From assembly GCA_963575745.1 (NCBI GenBank), contig CAUYUJ010004003.1, positions 122,501-186,500 of the forward strand: a DNA stretch of 64,000 nt, given 5' to 3'. Source of the DNA: Prorocentrum cordatum. Its lineage: Eukaryota; Sar; Dinophyceae; Prorocentrales; Prorocentraceae. This document shows, piece after piece, positions 38,401 to 49,590 of the stretch. Made by a program: the position numbers and the translations under genes. Below the pieces are notes generated by a model. That model had not been told where the DNA came from and did not search any database. It was given only the letters and a program-made list of their open reading frames with translations. Within the stretch, counting starts at the first letter, position 1; every line of letters begins with the position of its first letter.

Positions 38401-39140
38401 TTCATTTCCACGGGCACCCGGAGCGCCCCGGATCGGCGGCACTGGCCAGAGGCCACTACAATATGGAGGGCTCTTCAACGGCGCGGGGAGCCAGCAGACA
38501 TTGGGGGCCAGCAGAGTCTACGCGTCAAGGCAACTTTCCGCCCCACGGCCAAAGCTTCGCTGGAAACCAAATTTGGTTCCGCGCGTCATCTGCCACGGGC
38601 CCGCGGCCACTGGCGCGAGTGCGCCTCAGTGTGTGTGTGTGTGTGTGTATTGCGGGGGGATGAAGACAGCGTCGTTTCTCACTTGGGTTGGAGAGCACCG
38701 AGGTCTTGCCATTGCGCTCGGGCTCCAAGTTACCCCATACCGTTTGCAAGGGAATGGCGCTGTACATGTCGACGGCCATCGTGGACCATGGCTGGCCACA
38801 CTCCCTATTGTGCAATTGCATCCTGAGTTCTTTGTATGGTCATGGGGGTGGTGAGTCCTCCCATTCGTGAGGGTTGTTGTTAAGCCTAAACAGAACCAAA
38901 TAAGTATGCGAAAAGCACCAGAGGAGAGGTTTTGGGCGAACTGAAAATCCATGTTTCGGAGTGGGCGTTTGGCCCATTGTATCGCGAGGGGGTGTGAGTG
39001 GCCGAAGTGCCACTAGTTTGGAGCGTCCAGCGAAATTTTTCAGCACCCTTATTGCAACCACGGAACGGGGGATTTTAAGAGTTGTGTATCCCCGGTCTAG
39101 AAAGACCCCATATCGCAGAAAATGAATAGCCCAAGGATCG
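38401..39140. other. Unique spacer with a short (GT)n
   Basis: 38400-38460 is an altered copy of the microsatellite-linked segment (GGATCGGCGGCACTGGCC). (GT)8 lies at 38633-38648. The remaining 480 bases are moderately AT-rich with no gene. Confidence 0.5.
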
Positions 39141-39142
39141 TC

Positions 39143-39176
<34 letters not shown>

Positions 39177-39800
39177 TCCCCATCCTTCTCCTCCTCTTCC
39201 TCCTCTCCCTCTTTTTGCGCGTGCCTCCCTCCTCCCATTCCCCATGCTCTACTTCTCCACCGCCTCGTCCTCCTCACTCGACGGCACGCTCACCAATTCC
39301 ACTCATGCGAGCGCCCAGGCTGACTCCGAGCTTCGTCTTGACGGCTGACTCACCGGTGTGTTTCGCTGGACGCTCCTACACTTCCCGAATCAAGGCAGCT
39401 CGCCTGGCGATCGTTTCTGGATGGGCTGGTGGGGGCACGCGAAGCGTCGAAAGCATCTCAGGCACACATTCAGGCGTTGGCGACCAGAGGCGCCGAGGGA
39501 AGCCCCAAAAGGGCAGAACACATTCAAACGCGCGAACTCAATCTTCGACCCCAAGGAGGCGGCCCCTCCCTTACCCTTCCCGCCGCTCCTTATCCTCCTC
39601 CCCCCTTTCCTCCTCCTCCCCCTCCCCATCGCCCCTTCTCCCTCTCCTCCTCCTCCTCCTCCTCCTCCTCCTCCTCCTTCTCCTCCTCCTCCTCCTCCTC
39701 CTCCCCCTCCTCCCCCTCCTCGTCCTCCCCCTCCTCCCCCTCCTCCTCCTCCTCCTCCTCCTCCTCCTCCTCCTCCTCTTCCTCCACCTCCTCCTCAGGT
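39141..39800. repeat. TCC arrays with a unique insert
   Basis: Irregular TCC at 39150-39225, unique sequence 39230-39560, then a dense TCC/CCCCTCCTC array 39585-39795. Confidence 0.85.
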
Positions 39801-41500
39801 CTGTCAGTGTCAACAGACCAATCCCCAGCCCCATCGGGCAAGCGTTTCCCCCGCTGGCCGACCTGATTGCCTCCCCGCTCTGCCGCCCACCCCTTCCGAC
39901 ATCTACCTCGACCGCTTCTTCTAAAACATGCTGTTCGTCCTGGGTCGCTGCTTGGCGGCCCCTGGGCCAGGAAGCGGCCCCCCCGAGGGCGAGCGCATTA
40001 TTTTTAGCGTCGCAGCGTGGCAGAGGCAGTCCGCGCGCGCGTGCAGGCAACCCAGGCAACGGTGAAGCGAGTTGGCCCGCGTGCAAGAGAAAGTGAAACG
40101 CCGAGGGGCGGCCGCAGAGACAAGGGGCACTCGCGCGGCGAGGCCGCCGAGGGGGCGCGCGGGGCGGCCAAGCCGCAGGGCAGCCCCTGGCTGCGAGCGC
40201 GGGGTGACATCGCGGGCGCGCCCAGATGAGGAGCTGGCGGCTGCAGTGCAAGGAGGTGCCCAGCAACTGGGGCTGCGGGAGCGGCGGGCCGGGGGGAGGG
40301 GCCAGGTGGTGGCTGCGCGTGGCCGCTGCGGTGGGGCTGGGCGCGTGGCCCTGCGCCGCCGCGGCGTGGCAGAGGCGAAGCGCAATCGCGGCCCGGTGAG
40401 AAGGGGGGGGGGGCGGCGGGGCAGGGCGGATGGGGCCGCGCAAAGCCGAGTGGCAGGAGGAACCCAGGCGCTTGGCTGCCTCTGCAGCAGGCCAGCGGCG
40501 GCGGAAGGAAGGGCAAAGGGCTGGCAGCCAGGAGGCAGAAAGGGAAGACAACGCGGCGGCTGGGGCAGCGCGAGATGCCGAGCAGGGGGTGCGCCGCCGG
40601 CTGGGCCCAAGACCAATATCGGCGCGTGCGCTAGACCGGCTTGGGCCAGTGTGGCCGGAAGCAGAGCGCGCGTCGCGAGCCCCGGCGCCGGGCGGTTGGG
40701 GGGGGCGCGCGGCCAGGGGCGGCCGGCGCGCCGCGCGCTGGAGCCAGAAACGCCTTCCAGTTGTAACCTATCCGCGGCCGGGCAAGGCCTGGGCCGGCGC
40801 GTGGCGCATCGCCTGGGCGGCAGGAAGCCGCGCCTGCCGGGGGGAGGGGGGGGGCGCGCCGCCCGCGGGGGCGGCGCGCGGAGTGGGAAGCGCCGGATCA
40901 TTTCAAGGCAGGATGGAGCGCCAGAAAGCGGTTGGCAGAAGGCGGCGCCTCGCCCGGGGTCGATGGCGCGTAAGAGGCGGGGGCGGGCGCGACAGTCGGG
41001 GTGGGTGGCGCGCCCGTGAGAATGCGCTTGACTGGTGCGCAGACAGGTCGAACAGATGGGGCGAGCCCGCAGCGCCAGGCGCGCCGCCTGGGCTGGGTGG
41101 CGCGCTTGGAAGGCGGATGGGCGCCCCGAGCGAACCGCGCTCAACGGGTGCGCAGACTGGTTGATCGGTAAAGCGGGGCACCTCCTCGGGTGGAGGGCAA
41201 CTCGCTGTGGCCGCGCGCCATGTCGGTCGGGAAGCGCACCTAACAGGTGCACAGACAAGTGGATCAAGGAAGCGAGGCACCTCCCGCCGTGGAAGGCACC
41301 TCGCGGCGGTCGGGGCCCAGGTAGGTCGGCGACGGGCCCGTCGGGCCCAAGAGATGTGACTGGGCCGCAATCGCCGTTAGAGCCCCCGCAGTCGAGACTG
41401 GTCCCCAGCGGGCCAGGGCGCCTCGCTGTGGCGCTTGTCTCCTTGGCCCTTCCCTCCGGCTGTCTGGCTCTGGCGGCTCTGCTGCTGCTCCTGTTGCTGC
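39801..41500. other. GC-rich region with ~110-bp repeats at 41030-41340, no supported gene
   Basis: 39930-39990 resembles part of the ~160-bp dispersed family. 40000-41000 is GCG-rich with many frames open on both strands and no domains. 41030-41340 holds three diverged units with GGTGCGCAGACTGGTTGATC and AAGCGGGGCACCTCC motifs. Confidence 0.5.
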
Positions 41501-43270
41501 CGAACTGCGTTCCAGTCGGTAATTATCTAGGTTGCGGTGCCAGCATGGGGTGCGGATGTTGTGCTGAACCTCGGTCAGGTCCCCCGGGGGGGCGCGACTG
41601 AATTCGTGGCGGCCCCGGGGGCTGCGCGCCCCCGGCCCGGGGCGCCTCCTATCGCGTTCGCCGCAGGCCCTGCTCCAGCCATCAGAAAAGTGAACACCGC
41701 GTGCGGCTTTCAGGCGCTTGGTGGCTTCACCATTCTGCCATTCGCCTCCCATCAACTGTTTGGTCCACAGAATTCGCGCCTGGGTGTCTTGTGCAGGCGA
41801 TTCTGCGGCTCGTGCCACCCCCTCCGTGCCGGGGCCTCACCCGCCGCGATTGCGCGTCCGAAGGCCGCTGTCGGTCCCAATGGCAATCCCAGCCCCGGGA
41901 ATTCCGCAGCGACCATCTGCTGGCCCTTTCGGGCTCAGCCCGAACCTGGCACCGAGGCTTCCATCCTGTTGCGGAGTCCTGGGCCGCCTCTCCAGGTGGA
42001 GCGCGCGGTGCCGCGAGCTGGGCGGCCGGTGGCTCGACGGCCGCGGCCCCTTCCGATCCGCCAGGGCCGCGGCGCCCGAGGGAGCGGCCTCCGCTGGCGA
42101 CGCGTGCCAGGTGGAGGCTGGTATTGCCCTCCCAGATTGTCAGCCATTGGGCGCCGATGCGAGCGTGGTCGTCCCTCTGGATCTCCCCGGCCGGCCCGGT
42201 GACCCCCCCCCCTTCGGCCGCCCCCCTTGCACGTTGGCCCGCGCGCCAGCAGGCGGGCCCATGGTCGCCGAGGTCGCCGCCAGCAAAAATGTTTTTTCAC
42301 CGGGTTGACGGGGGGGGCCGGGCGCTGGCGCTGGCTGGCGACGGCGGGCCTGATCGAGGAGGCGTATCCTCGGCGCAAGCTGCGGCCGCTGACGAAGTAT
42401 CCCCCGCCGGGGGATACTAGGGCGCGTTCGCCGGGCTGCTCGCCGGTGCGGCGCTGCCGCAGCGTTTGACCAGGACTCCCTCGAGCTGGAGCGAGACGGC
42501 CTCCTCCGTCTGCCCGTGTGCTGCTGAAGCCTGGCCGCTGTTTCCGGGGGGCGGGGCGTCCTGTCGCCGGGCGGTGCTGCTGCGCCTGGCGTCCGCGGGT
42601 GGTTTTCAGGCCTCGGCGCCCTGGGCAGCTGGGCTGCCGGCGTGGCCTGCGTCAGTGCCCGCGTCGTCTGCCGCCGCCCCGTGTGCGGTGGCTGATTGAT
42701 TCCGCGGCAGGGTTGGGGCGCGCCCGATCGGGCCCGCGGTAGTTTGCCAATTTTGCAGCGCCCGCGCGGAGCATTTCCTGGCTCGCCATGATGGCAGCTA
42801 GGGCGCCCGCGTCGCATCGGCGAGGTTCCGCGCCCCTCACCGTCATCTTGGCCCCCGGGAAAGCGCCCCAAGCTGGTCGCAAGTTGTCCGTCCCGACTCC
42901 TGTCTTATCTCCACCTTGATCGTGCTTCCCCATGGCAGGCGACGATGTCGGCCAGGGCTGCGCGCCTGCCGTCCCAGGAGTAGCTTGGTGGGACTCCGCT
43001 GGTGGGCGCCGCGCGCCCGTGGATCTTGGCCAGGAAGTCGAGGCGTGCCTTGCCTCCGTCGTTCGTGAGCCGCGCCCCCCCTGGGTCCCCGGTGCGCCGC
43101 TCCAGGGCAAACTCCCGCCGTGCCTCGTCGAGTCGTGGTGGGGCCGTCGGACGTGGTCGATCACGAGATGGGCGATGTCTTTGCCGCGGCGGTTGCGTCG
43201 CTGGGCGGGTCGGATCTCCCAGGCTGACGCCGGCGAGCCCACGGTCCTGTGCAAAAGTTCTGGGCAAGGT
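41264..43270 (-). pseudogene. Degenerate minus-strand coding material, unrecognised
   Basis: Several minus frames with protein-like segments follow each other: DNYRLERSSAATG and FSDGWSRACGERDRR (41.3-41.8 kb), EEAVSLQLEGVLVKRCGS (about 42.5 kb), and REFALERRTGD through LDFLAKIHGRAAPTSGVPP (42.9-43.2 kb). They lie in the same direction as the ORF at 43.4-44.2 kb and the helicase fragment, with frequent stops between them, as expected for decayed retroelement or transposon coding sequence. None matches a domain I can name. Confidence 0.3.
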
Positions 43271-43399
43271 GGAGGCGGCAGAGTTTCGAGATCAGCGAGC
43301 GCCCTGGGCGGAGTGGCCGGCGCGGCCGGAAGGGCGGCGCGCGGTTCGCAGGCGATGCCCGGGGGGCCGCGCGCAGGCCAGGTCGCTCCGCTCAGCAGA

Positions 43400-44400
43400 A
43401 AGGGGTGCTTCTGCATCGGGCCGCGCCCGAGCATTCGAAGGTATTTGGAGAGGAGGTCGACGCCCATCCATGTGGGCACCTTGGCAACGCCATATGGTGG
43501 GTCGGGCTGGAAGCTAGCTGTCCACGGCGTCGTGCTGTTCCCCAGCTGGGCCGATCGTCCAGGCAGCGAGGCGCGCGTGCATGAACTGCTCGCAGGTGCC
43601 CCTCCAGGTCTGGAGGAGGTCCAGGTGCTCCGCGTCGAGCGCAATGTCGTTTCCCCGCAATTTAAGGTCGCGTGAAGATGCAATAGTAAGTCTGCGGCCG
43701 CGGCAGTTGGCGCTTGCTTCGGGGTGGCAGTGGAGTCTGGGGACCAGGCTGCGCGTCTTCTATTGAAGCTGGAATGCTCGTCGGCCTGTCTGCCGTCGCC
43801 AAGGAGACGTTGGCGGTTCCAGGGGGTCGTTTCCGTCGGGTAGCTGGCGGGCTGGCGACCGCCCTGGCCCTTGTTGCCGGAGGACCAGTTTTCCTCCGCC
43901 TGTCGGTTGACCATGTCGCTGCCCGCCTGGAGCTGGGTGCTTCGCCCCGTCGTATCCGAGGCTCTCCTGACCTGCCCCGCCGCGGGGGGACCTTGCCGCT
44001 TTGCGGCGCCGCCTCTGCTCTCGCTTGCGGGTCGGACGGCGGTGAGACCCGCTTCTTCTTGTCGGCCATGTGCGGGAAGTTGTCGGTGTCCAGGTATTCC
44101 GTTGGCTCTGCAAAGAGACCCAGCGGGTCTCCGTCGGTCCTCGTTTTACTTGTGGCTGCCTGCTCTGCCATCCGTAGATCCAAGCTCTTGGCGAGGACGT
44201 TAATGCTGGCGCTGGCTGTTGTGGAGCTGGCGGCGAGCTGGCTGGCGGGGGGCCTGGCCGCGGGGCTTGCCTTCCCGCGTGGCCGCGGGTCTCCCGAGTA
44301 AGCCCTCGTCCCGTCCCTCGCGAGTGTGGCCTGCGCGTCTGACGGTCGTGCGTCTCAGGTATGGGCCCGGCAACGGGCTCAGTGCCATCTTGCGTTCCAC
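43400..44400 (-). pseudogene. Decayed ORF, possible retroelement ORF1
   Basis: On the minus strand an open segment around 43530-43740 reads IASSRDLKLRGNDIALDAEH, LLQTWRGTCEQFMHARLAAW and TIGPAGEQHDAVDS, stops at a single TAG near 43515, then continues in the same frame (TIWRCQGAHMDGRRP) and, after a shift, as LLSKYLRMLGRGPMQKHPFL. Upstream, 43662-44183 encodes LDLRMAEQAATSKTRTDGDP and LGLFAEPTEYLDTDNFPHM before a basic Pro/Arg-rich stretch. The helical, non-repetitive character suggests real ancestral protein. Placement beside other mobile debris suggests an ORF1-like protein, but no motif proves it. Confidence 0.35.
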
Positions 44401-45000
44401 GCACTCATTTGGAAGGCTCGAAGCCACTCCTCGAACTTTCCAGATTCGTCCAGGATTCCCAACGTGATGTTCGGACTGTCATGACTGTCTAAGTCGGCGG
44501 CGAGCGCGCGCGTGGCCAAGACCAGCCTAGCGTTATTCAGTAGGTCCCGCTTGTGTACTTGTTGAAGGTTTTGATGCCGCAGCCAGGTCCAACCATGTGG
44601 TCTCCCCACGTCAAGTGGACGTTCCTGACCAGGGCCAAATCCATGACTTCTGGGCGGGTCACGCGATCTTCCCTGTCAGTGCGTACGGCGGTCTGTGGGA
44701 ACCTGGTAGCTCAGCCCAGGCGTCAGGCGTCCTTCGCCTCGGTCAAACATTTGGCGGGCAGATATGCTGCCTTGTTGGACCCCACAAAAAAAACCCGATT
44801 GCCCACCTCGGGGGGGCTCAAGGCGTCCACGTGTCCAACACTGCGGCGATCGTCTTGGTCTTGCCCGTGCCGGGTGGCCCGTGTACCAGGAACCTGTAAT
44901 GCCAGCGTCAGGACCAAGGTTTGCGCTGTGTTGAGCTGGTGCTTCATGGCCACGTCATGGACCTTGGTGCGCGCAGGGGTTGGTAGGGTCCTGTGGAAAA
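44379..45000 (-). pseudogene. Superfamily 1 (UPF1/DNA2-like) helicase core fragment
   Basis: SF1 helicases unwind nucleic acid using ATP. The minus strand holds a Q-motif-like HQLNTAQTLVLTLAL (44.90-44.95 kb) and then, after a one-base shift, FLVHGPPGTGKTKTIAAVLD with a perfect Walker A GPPGTGKT at 44857-44880. This is followed by a stop, then RVFFVGSNKAAYLPAKCL resembling motif Ib, then, in another frame, NARLVLATRALAADL and ITLGILDESGKFEEW, a Walker B-like DES at about 44440-44480. Order and spacing fit the N-terminal RecA domain of UPF1-type helicases. At least three frame changes or stops break it, and the C-terminal RecA motifs were not found downstream. A nonfunctional remnant of a host gene copy or of a helicase-bearing element. 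Confidence 0.6.
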
Positions 45001-45590
45001 TGTGCCATGGACAAAATTCGATCTTCTCATCACTGGGCGGGAGCGGCTGGGGCTGGGGCTGGGCGCCTGCGGGTCGTCATGGTCGGGTATCTCCTCTGCA
45101 AGGGAGGCTGCCGCCTGCTGCCTCAGTACTGCCCTTGCCGCCGCCATGTGTGCTGCCTTGGAGCCCTCCTTGTTTTCCACTTTGTGCGACAAAAGGTGCC
45201 AGGGGGCAGGTGATGACCAGGAGTGGGGTGCCCCAGAGGGCCCACGGGTCAACCTATAGCAGGAAAGCGTCCCAGATGGCCGTCCATACACGGTTCATCT
45301 GCGTCTGCGGCGGGGCGTGGTCGATGCGGTACTAGTGGTCGTCTGGCCTCCTCGGCATGGTGGCGGTAGTGTTTTCAGGTTGGAAGGCGCCCCGCGTGGA
45401 GTCGAATCTAGCGGCCATGGGCTTCGCCGGATATCGCCTGCACATGTGGCGCCTGTGATACCTGTTGGTCGTAGTCGTGGGAACACCGAGCGCAGGCGGC
45501 CAGTCGACCAACATGTCGGCGATGTGGGCTGTGACCGGGGATCTGTGTGACACGTAGATGGGGGCGCAGCCTTCTTGCTCCTTGGGCCAC
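44944..45590 (-). pseudogene. Coding-like segments upstream of the helicase core
   Basis: Two minus frames in the same direction: 45553-45332 (VTAHIADMLVDWPPALGVP, TNRYHRRHMCRRYPAKPM) and 45291-44944 (KVENKEGSKAAHMAAARAVL, RRSNFVHGTFSTGPYQPL). They lie just 5' of the helicase Q-motif and could be the N-terminal part of the same ancestral protein. No domain is recognised; the second stops at TGA 44944 where the helicase frame takes over. Confidence 0.3.
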
Positions 45591-45779
45591 TCAGCGGTGA
45601 AATCTCCTTGTCAGGAGATTAGTGTTAGATTCGGGAAACTATTTTGTTCGTGGCGTCGCGCGGCGCTGGAGGCGAAACCACGGAAGGGGGCCCAGCGCCG
45701 ATCCAAGAAATCCGCGCGGACCTCCTGAAACCTATGTTCATGACACAATTTTGCTGCTCAATCCCCGCCCTTGCTGTCG

Positions 45780-45975
45780 TCGCCGCCGTTGCAGCCGTCA
45801 CCCTCGTCGTCGTCATCGCCGCCGTCGTCGTCGTCGTCGCCGTCGCCGTCGTCGTCTTTGTCGTCTTTGTCGTCTGTGTCGTCCTCGTCGTCGTCTTTGT
45901 CGTCGTCGTCGCCGTCGCCGTCGTCGTCGTCGTCGCCGCAATTCGTCGCCGTCGTCATCGTCGTCGTCCTCTGCC
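45780..45975. repeat. (GTC)n array with GCC variants
   Basis: CGTCGTCGTC and CGCCGTCGCC triplets on the plus strand with CTTTGT breaks. Confidence 0.95.
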
Positions 45976-46535
45976 TCATCCTCGCCGGCGCGCGTTTCTG
46001 AGGCCCTCGGGTCCTCCACTGGGCTCTCGCCCTCCTCGAGGAGCCCCTCCGGTGGGGCGTCGGCTTCGGCCGCCGTGTCGACGCGCTGCCGCGGGGTCAA
46101 CAGCGCCCGCTCGCTCTGCGGGGGGGACACCCAGCCTGAAGGATGAGTCAGCAACGAGCAGAAGCCTCTGAAGATGTGATTTTTTTCAGCCAGGCGTTTT
46201 CCTCGATTCCAGCCTCTTTGTACCCGTTCCTGGGCCCCGGGATCATCAAAGAGAGGTCTGGGGCGAAACGCGACCCCCCAGGAAGGGGTCGAGACCTCTG
46301 AGCTGCGGAATCCCACCAGCCCTCTGGGTGTACGTGGTCTAGGGAGCTTTCTCTTCCAACCCCCTTCTTCTTAGGGGACGGGTTTATCACTCTTTCCTAC
46401 GAATATACCCCCTCCCCCAGGCGACCGGCAGCCAACCGGGAACCATGTGGACCCCATGCTCACCGTCCCGAACAATCCCGGTCAACAAAAAAACAAGGCG
46501 CACTCTGCCTCAACATTTTGAGCATGCGCGGCCAA
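45976..46535. other. Unique spacer, no gene
   Basis: 46180-46275 has weak resemblance to the ~160-bp dispersed family (GATTTTTTTCAGCC, CTGGGCCCCGGGATCATC). Nothing else recognised. Confidence 0.5.
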
Positions 46536-46539
46536 CCCG

Positions 46540-46900
46540 ATGCGATCCCCCCCGCCATCCCTGTCAAAAGAACAATACAAACTGCACTTTGGGGCAAAGT
46601 CTTGAATCATCTTCGTGAGGCCCGCGAACATGTTGTATTGTTTTTGGCAAGGACGGCGGGGGTGTCTGCACATTTCCTGCTGTGCGCGAGGCTACCATCC
46701 CTAACAACAAACAATGAAACATGCACCTCGCGGCTAAATCAGGATCGTGCGCGGCCACCCCACGATCACTGTCAAGTGGTTTTGACAGGGACGGCGGGAG
46801 TGTGGTGTATGGCCTGCTGTGCGCAGGCCCACCAGACACAATAACGGGCATAGGTTTTCGACAAGGATGGTGGGGGCCGACATGTTTCCCGATGTGTGCT
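46540..46900. repeat. Inverted and direct repeats of CAAGGACGGCGGGGGTG
   Basis: CCCCCGCCATCCCTGTC ... AACAATACAA (46549-46581) pairs with TTGTATTGTT ... GGACGGCGGGGGTG (46632-46663). Direct copies of the right arm follow at about 46780 and 46858. Confidence 0.7.
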
Positions 46901-47110
46901 GTCACGTGCGCAGGTGTACCTGACACACTCTGCACGTGCCCCGAACGTGGCGCGGCTGGAGTATGCTGCACACCTGGCGCACACGGCGCACGTGGCGCAT
47001 CTGGCGCACCAGGCGTGCCTGGCACGCTCGGGCCCCAGGGGTGCCTGGCGCGTGTGGCGCGCCTGGCACGCGTGGCGCACCTCGCCCCAGCGTCGCGCAC
47101 ATGGGGTCGG
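46900..47110 (+). repeat. 9-bp degenerate repeat TGGCGCACC
   Basis: Runs of CTGGCGCAC, GTGGCGCAT and CTGGCACGC over about 150 bases. Minus frames read Ala/Arg/Cys repeats. Confidence 0.75.
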
Positions 47111-47389
47111 TTTTGGTTCTCAGTAGCTGTCCATCCAAATACGACCGCTGAACATGCTCAGGCTCGGGTGTTACTGATGTGTTGGAGGCGCGGGTGGGAG
47201 TAAGCTAGACTGCTTGCTATCCAAGGGGTGTATTGACCCCTCCCCCTTACCCCCTTCCCTGGGACGGGGCGTTTCGTGAGGGGTTGGAGCGTCCAAGATG
47301 GCCCAAGACGACGGCTCAAATAGCAAGATGGCTCAAGATAGCCCAAGATGCCTCAAGATGACTCACTCGATACCCCAATATGGCCCCCA

Positions 47390-47640
47390 ACATTCTTTTT
47401 TTGATCGATGCCTTCCAAGATTGCTACAAGAGCGCCCCTAAAGCTCCCAAGAGCGCCCCAAGAGGGCCCCAAGAGGCGCCCAGACGGCCCCAAGAAGCGC
47501 CCAAGGGGCCTCCATGAGGCTCCCAAGAGACCCCCAAGAGGCCTCAAGAGTAACCCCGAGGCGCCCAAGACGCTCAAAGATGGCCCCAGATGCCCCCCCC
47601 AGATGCCCCAAAAGGCATCTAAAACGCTTCCAAGAATCAC
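47390..47640 (+). repeat. Degenerate ~9-bp CCCAAGAGG repeat, block 1
   Basis: Words such as GCCCCAAGA, GCGCCCAAG and GGCCTCAAGA recur about every nine bases. Shared with 57.0-58.5 kb and briefly 35.0-35.1 kb. Confidence 0.7.
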
Positions 47641-47699
47641 CGGGGGAGACTCCGAGAGGCATTCAAGCCGCCTCTGGCTCTTCTGTTCGCCCTTTTCCT

Positions 47700-47821
47700 T
47701 CTCCTCCTCCTCCTCCTCTCCCTTCCTCTCCTTCTCCTCCTCCTCTTCCTCCTCCTTCCCCTCCTACTCATCCGCTGACTCCTCCACCTCCTCCTCCTCC
47801 TCCTCCTCCTCCTCCTCCTCC

Positions 47822-47855
<34 letters not shown>

Positions 47856-47862
47856 GATCATG

Positions 47863-47926
<64 letters not shown>

Positions 47927-48215
47927 CTCCCCTCTAATCCTTTCGCTCGCCCTCCTCGTCCTCCTCCTCCTCCTCCTCCTCCTCTTCCGTCTCCTCCGTC
48001 TCCTCCTTCTCCTCCTCCTGCTTCTTCTCACCCGCAAATTCATCATCCTTCTCCCTCCTCCGTCATCCATACATCTCCTCCTCCTCCTCCTCGTCCTCGT
48101 CCTCGTCTTCGTCCTCGTCGTCCTCGTCGTCCTCGTCGTCCTCCTCCTCCTCCTCGCCCTCCTCCTCCTCCTCCTCCTCCTCCTCCTCCTCCTCCTCCTC
48201 CTCTTCCCTCGAGCG
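47700..48215. repeat. TCC, (ATC)n and CGTCCT arrays
   Basis: TCC 47700-47820, ATC 47822-47930 with an ATGATC inversion point near 47853, TCC again, then CGTCCTCGTC 48095-48150 and TCC to 48210. Confidence 0.95.
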
Positions 48216-48239
48216 ATAAAGAATGTCCCCCCCTTTGCC

Positions 48240-48530
48240 CCTACGCTTGCATGATCGTCTCAACTCCCCTGGGCCTCGGTTTTGGATGGGCAGGTGGGGA
48301 TATTTTTTGTCGCGGCCGCAGGCGAGCGCGCCAGCAACGTCAGAGGTCGGGCGGGCTACGCGTGAACCTAATTGCCTAGCTGGTGGGATTTTTTTGGTCT
48401 GCGGCCGCGCGACAACGGTCTGGCGGCGAGGGGCGCAGGTGGGGATACTTTTTGATTCGCGGCCCGCAAGGAGAAGTCCAGAGGGCGGTATGACCGAGGC
48501 TGGGGCACAGCGGCAGGTGGGGATACGCGA
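48240..48530 (+). repeat. Irregular GCAGGTGGGGATA repeats
   Basis: Four occurrences of GCAGGTGGGGATAC-TTTTTG or close variants at about 48290, 48380, 48438 and 48508, three of them followed by GCGGCC. Confidence 0.7.
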
Positions 48531-48534
48531 AGCG

Positions 48535-49590
48535 TCAAACATGAATTCTCTTGGCAAAGATCCAACCATGAGCGAGGAGTGCGCCGAAATGGGATTGGAA
48601 TCGCATGCGGACCCTGTCAGTGGGGCATTGTGTGGAGCTCACTACGGGGCCCCGAGACGTATGATATTTTACATCCATACCCAGATCAAGCAATCGGAGA
48701 CGTTTGAGGGGGTTGCGCCAAAATCGGAGGTGAAGCTGCGTGACCAAACTTGCGAAGGGTGCGCCGAAATTGAATGTGGACAACCATGCGAAACCTGTCA
48801 CTCGGGCCTCTGGTGGACCTCCCTATGGGGCAATGAAGCGTGTCAAGGGTGCCCAGGGACGGGGGGTGGAACCGCATGCGGACCCTGCCACTGGCGCCTG
48901 AGGTGGATCCGTACCGGGCCACTGCACGTGTGACGGGTGTGCCGAACTGGAGGGTGGAACCGCATACGGACCCTGCCGCTGGGGCCTTCGGTGGAGCTCC
49001 ACATGGGGCCACCAAACGTGTGAGGGGTGCGCCCAAATGGTAAGTGTCACTGCGTGCAAACCCTACCACTGGTGCCTTCGGTGGGGCCACTAAACGTGTG
49101 ATGGGTGTGCCGAAATTGGGGTGGAACCGCATGCGGTGGAGCTTCCACTAGGAGAGTGCCGAAATGGAAAGTGAAACCGCGTGCGGACTCAACCAGTGGT
49201 GCCTTCGGTGGAATTCTCTATGGGGCCACGTAGCGTGTGAGGGGTGCGCCGAGCTGCGGGGTGGAACTGCATGCGGTCTGCCGCTGGTGCTTTCGGCTGA
49301 ACTCCCAATTGGGCCACGAAGCGTGCGACGGGGTGCACCGAAATGGCAGGTAAAACTGTGTGTGGACCCCACCACCACTGGTGCATGCGGTGGAGCTCCA
49401 TATGGGTCCACGGAGCGTGTGAGGGGGGAGGGGGCACCGGGAGGTAGGAAGGAGTGGACGCGGGGCCGTATCTCGTCAAAATTAAGACCCAACGCCGCAA
49501 GATGCAGGGATGGGAGGGAGGAGGGACCAGGAGGAGGTCTCGTCAAAACGAAGACCCAACACCACAAAATGTTTGGGAGCACTTCATGTC
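48535..49590 (+). repeat. 90-bp repeat array, copy 3 (plus orientation)
   Basis: Leader GATCCAACCATGAGC at 48560, about nine diverged units with TGTGAGGGGTGCGCCGAAAT and GGTGGAGCTCC, then the trailer twice (AAGACCCAACGCCGCAAGAT and GAAGACCCAACACCACAAAA). Complete with both boundaries. Confidence 0.85.

Noticed and set aside
36105-38456. 783-codon minus-strand frame and similar long frames through GGA/TCC arrays
   Set aside because: Composed almost wholly of Ser/Pro/Leu from CTC triplets; the unique edges are fragments of 90-bp repeats and spacers.
40072-41267. Long frames on both strands in the GCG-rich 40-41 kb region
   Set aside because: Ala/Arg/Pro-rich on both strands, typical of GC content; no conserved block found.
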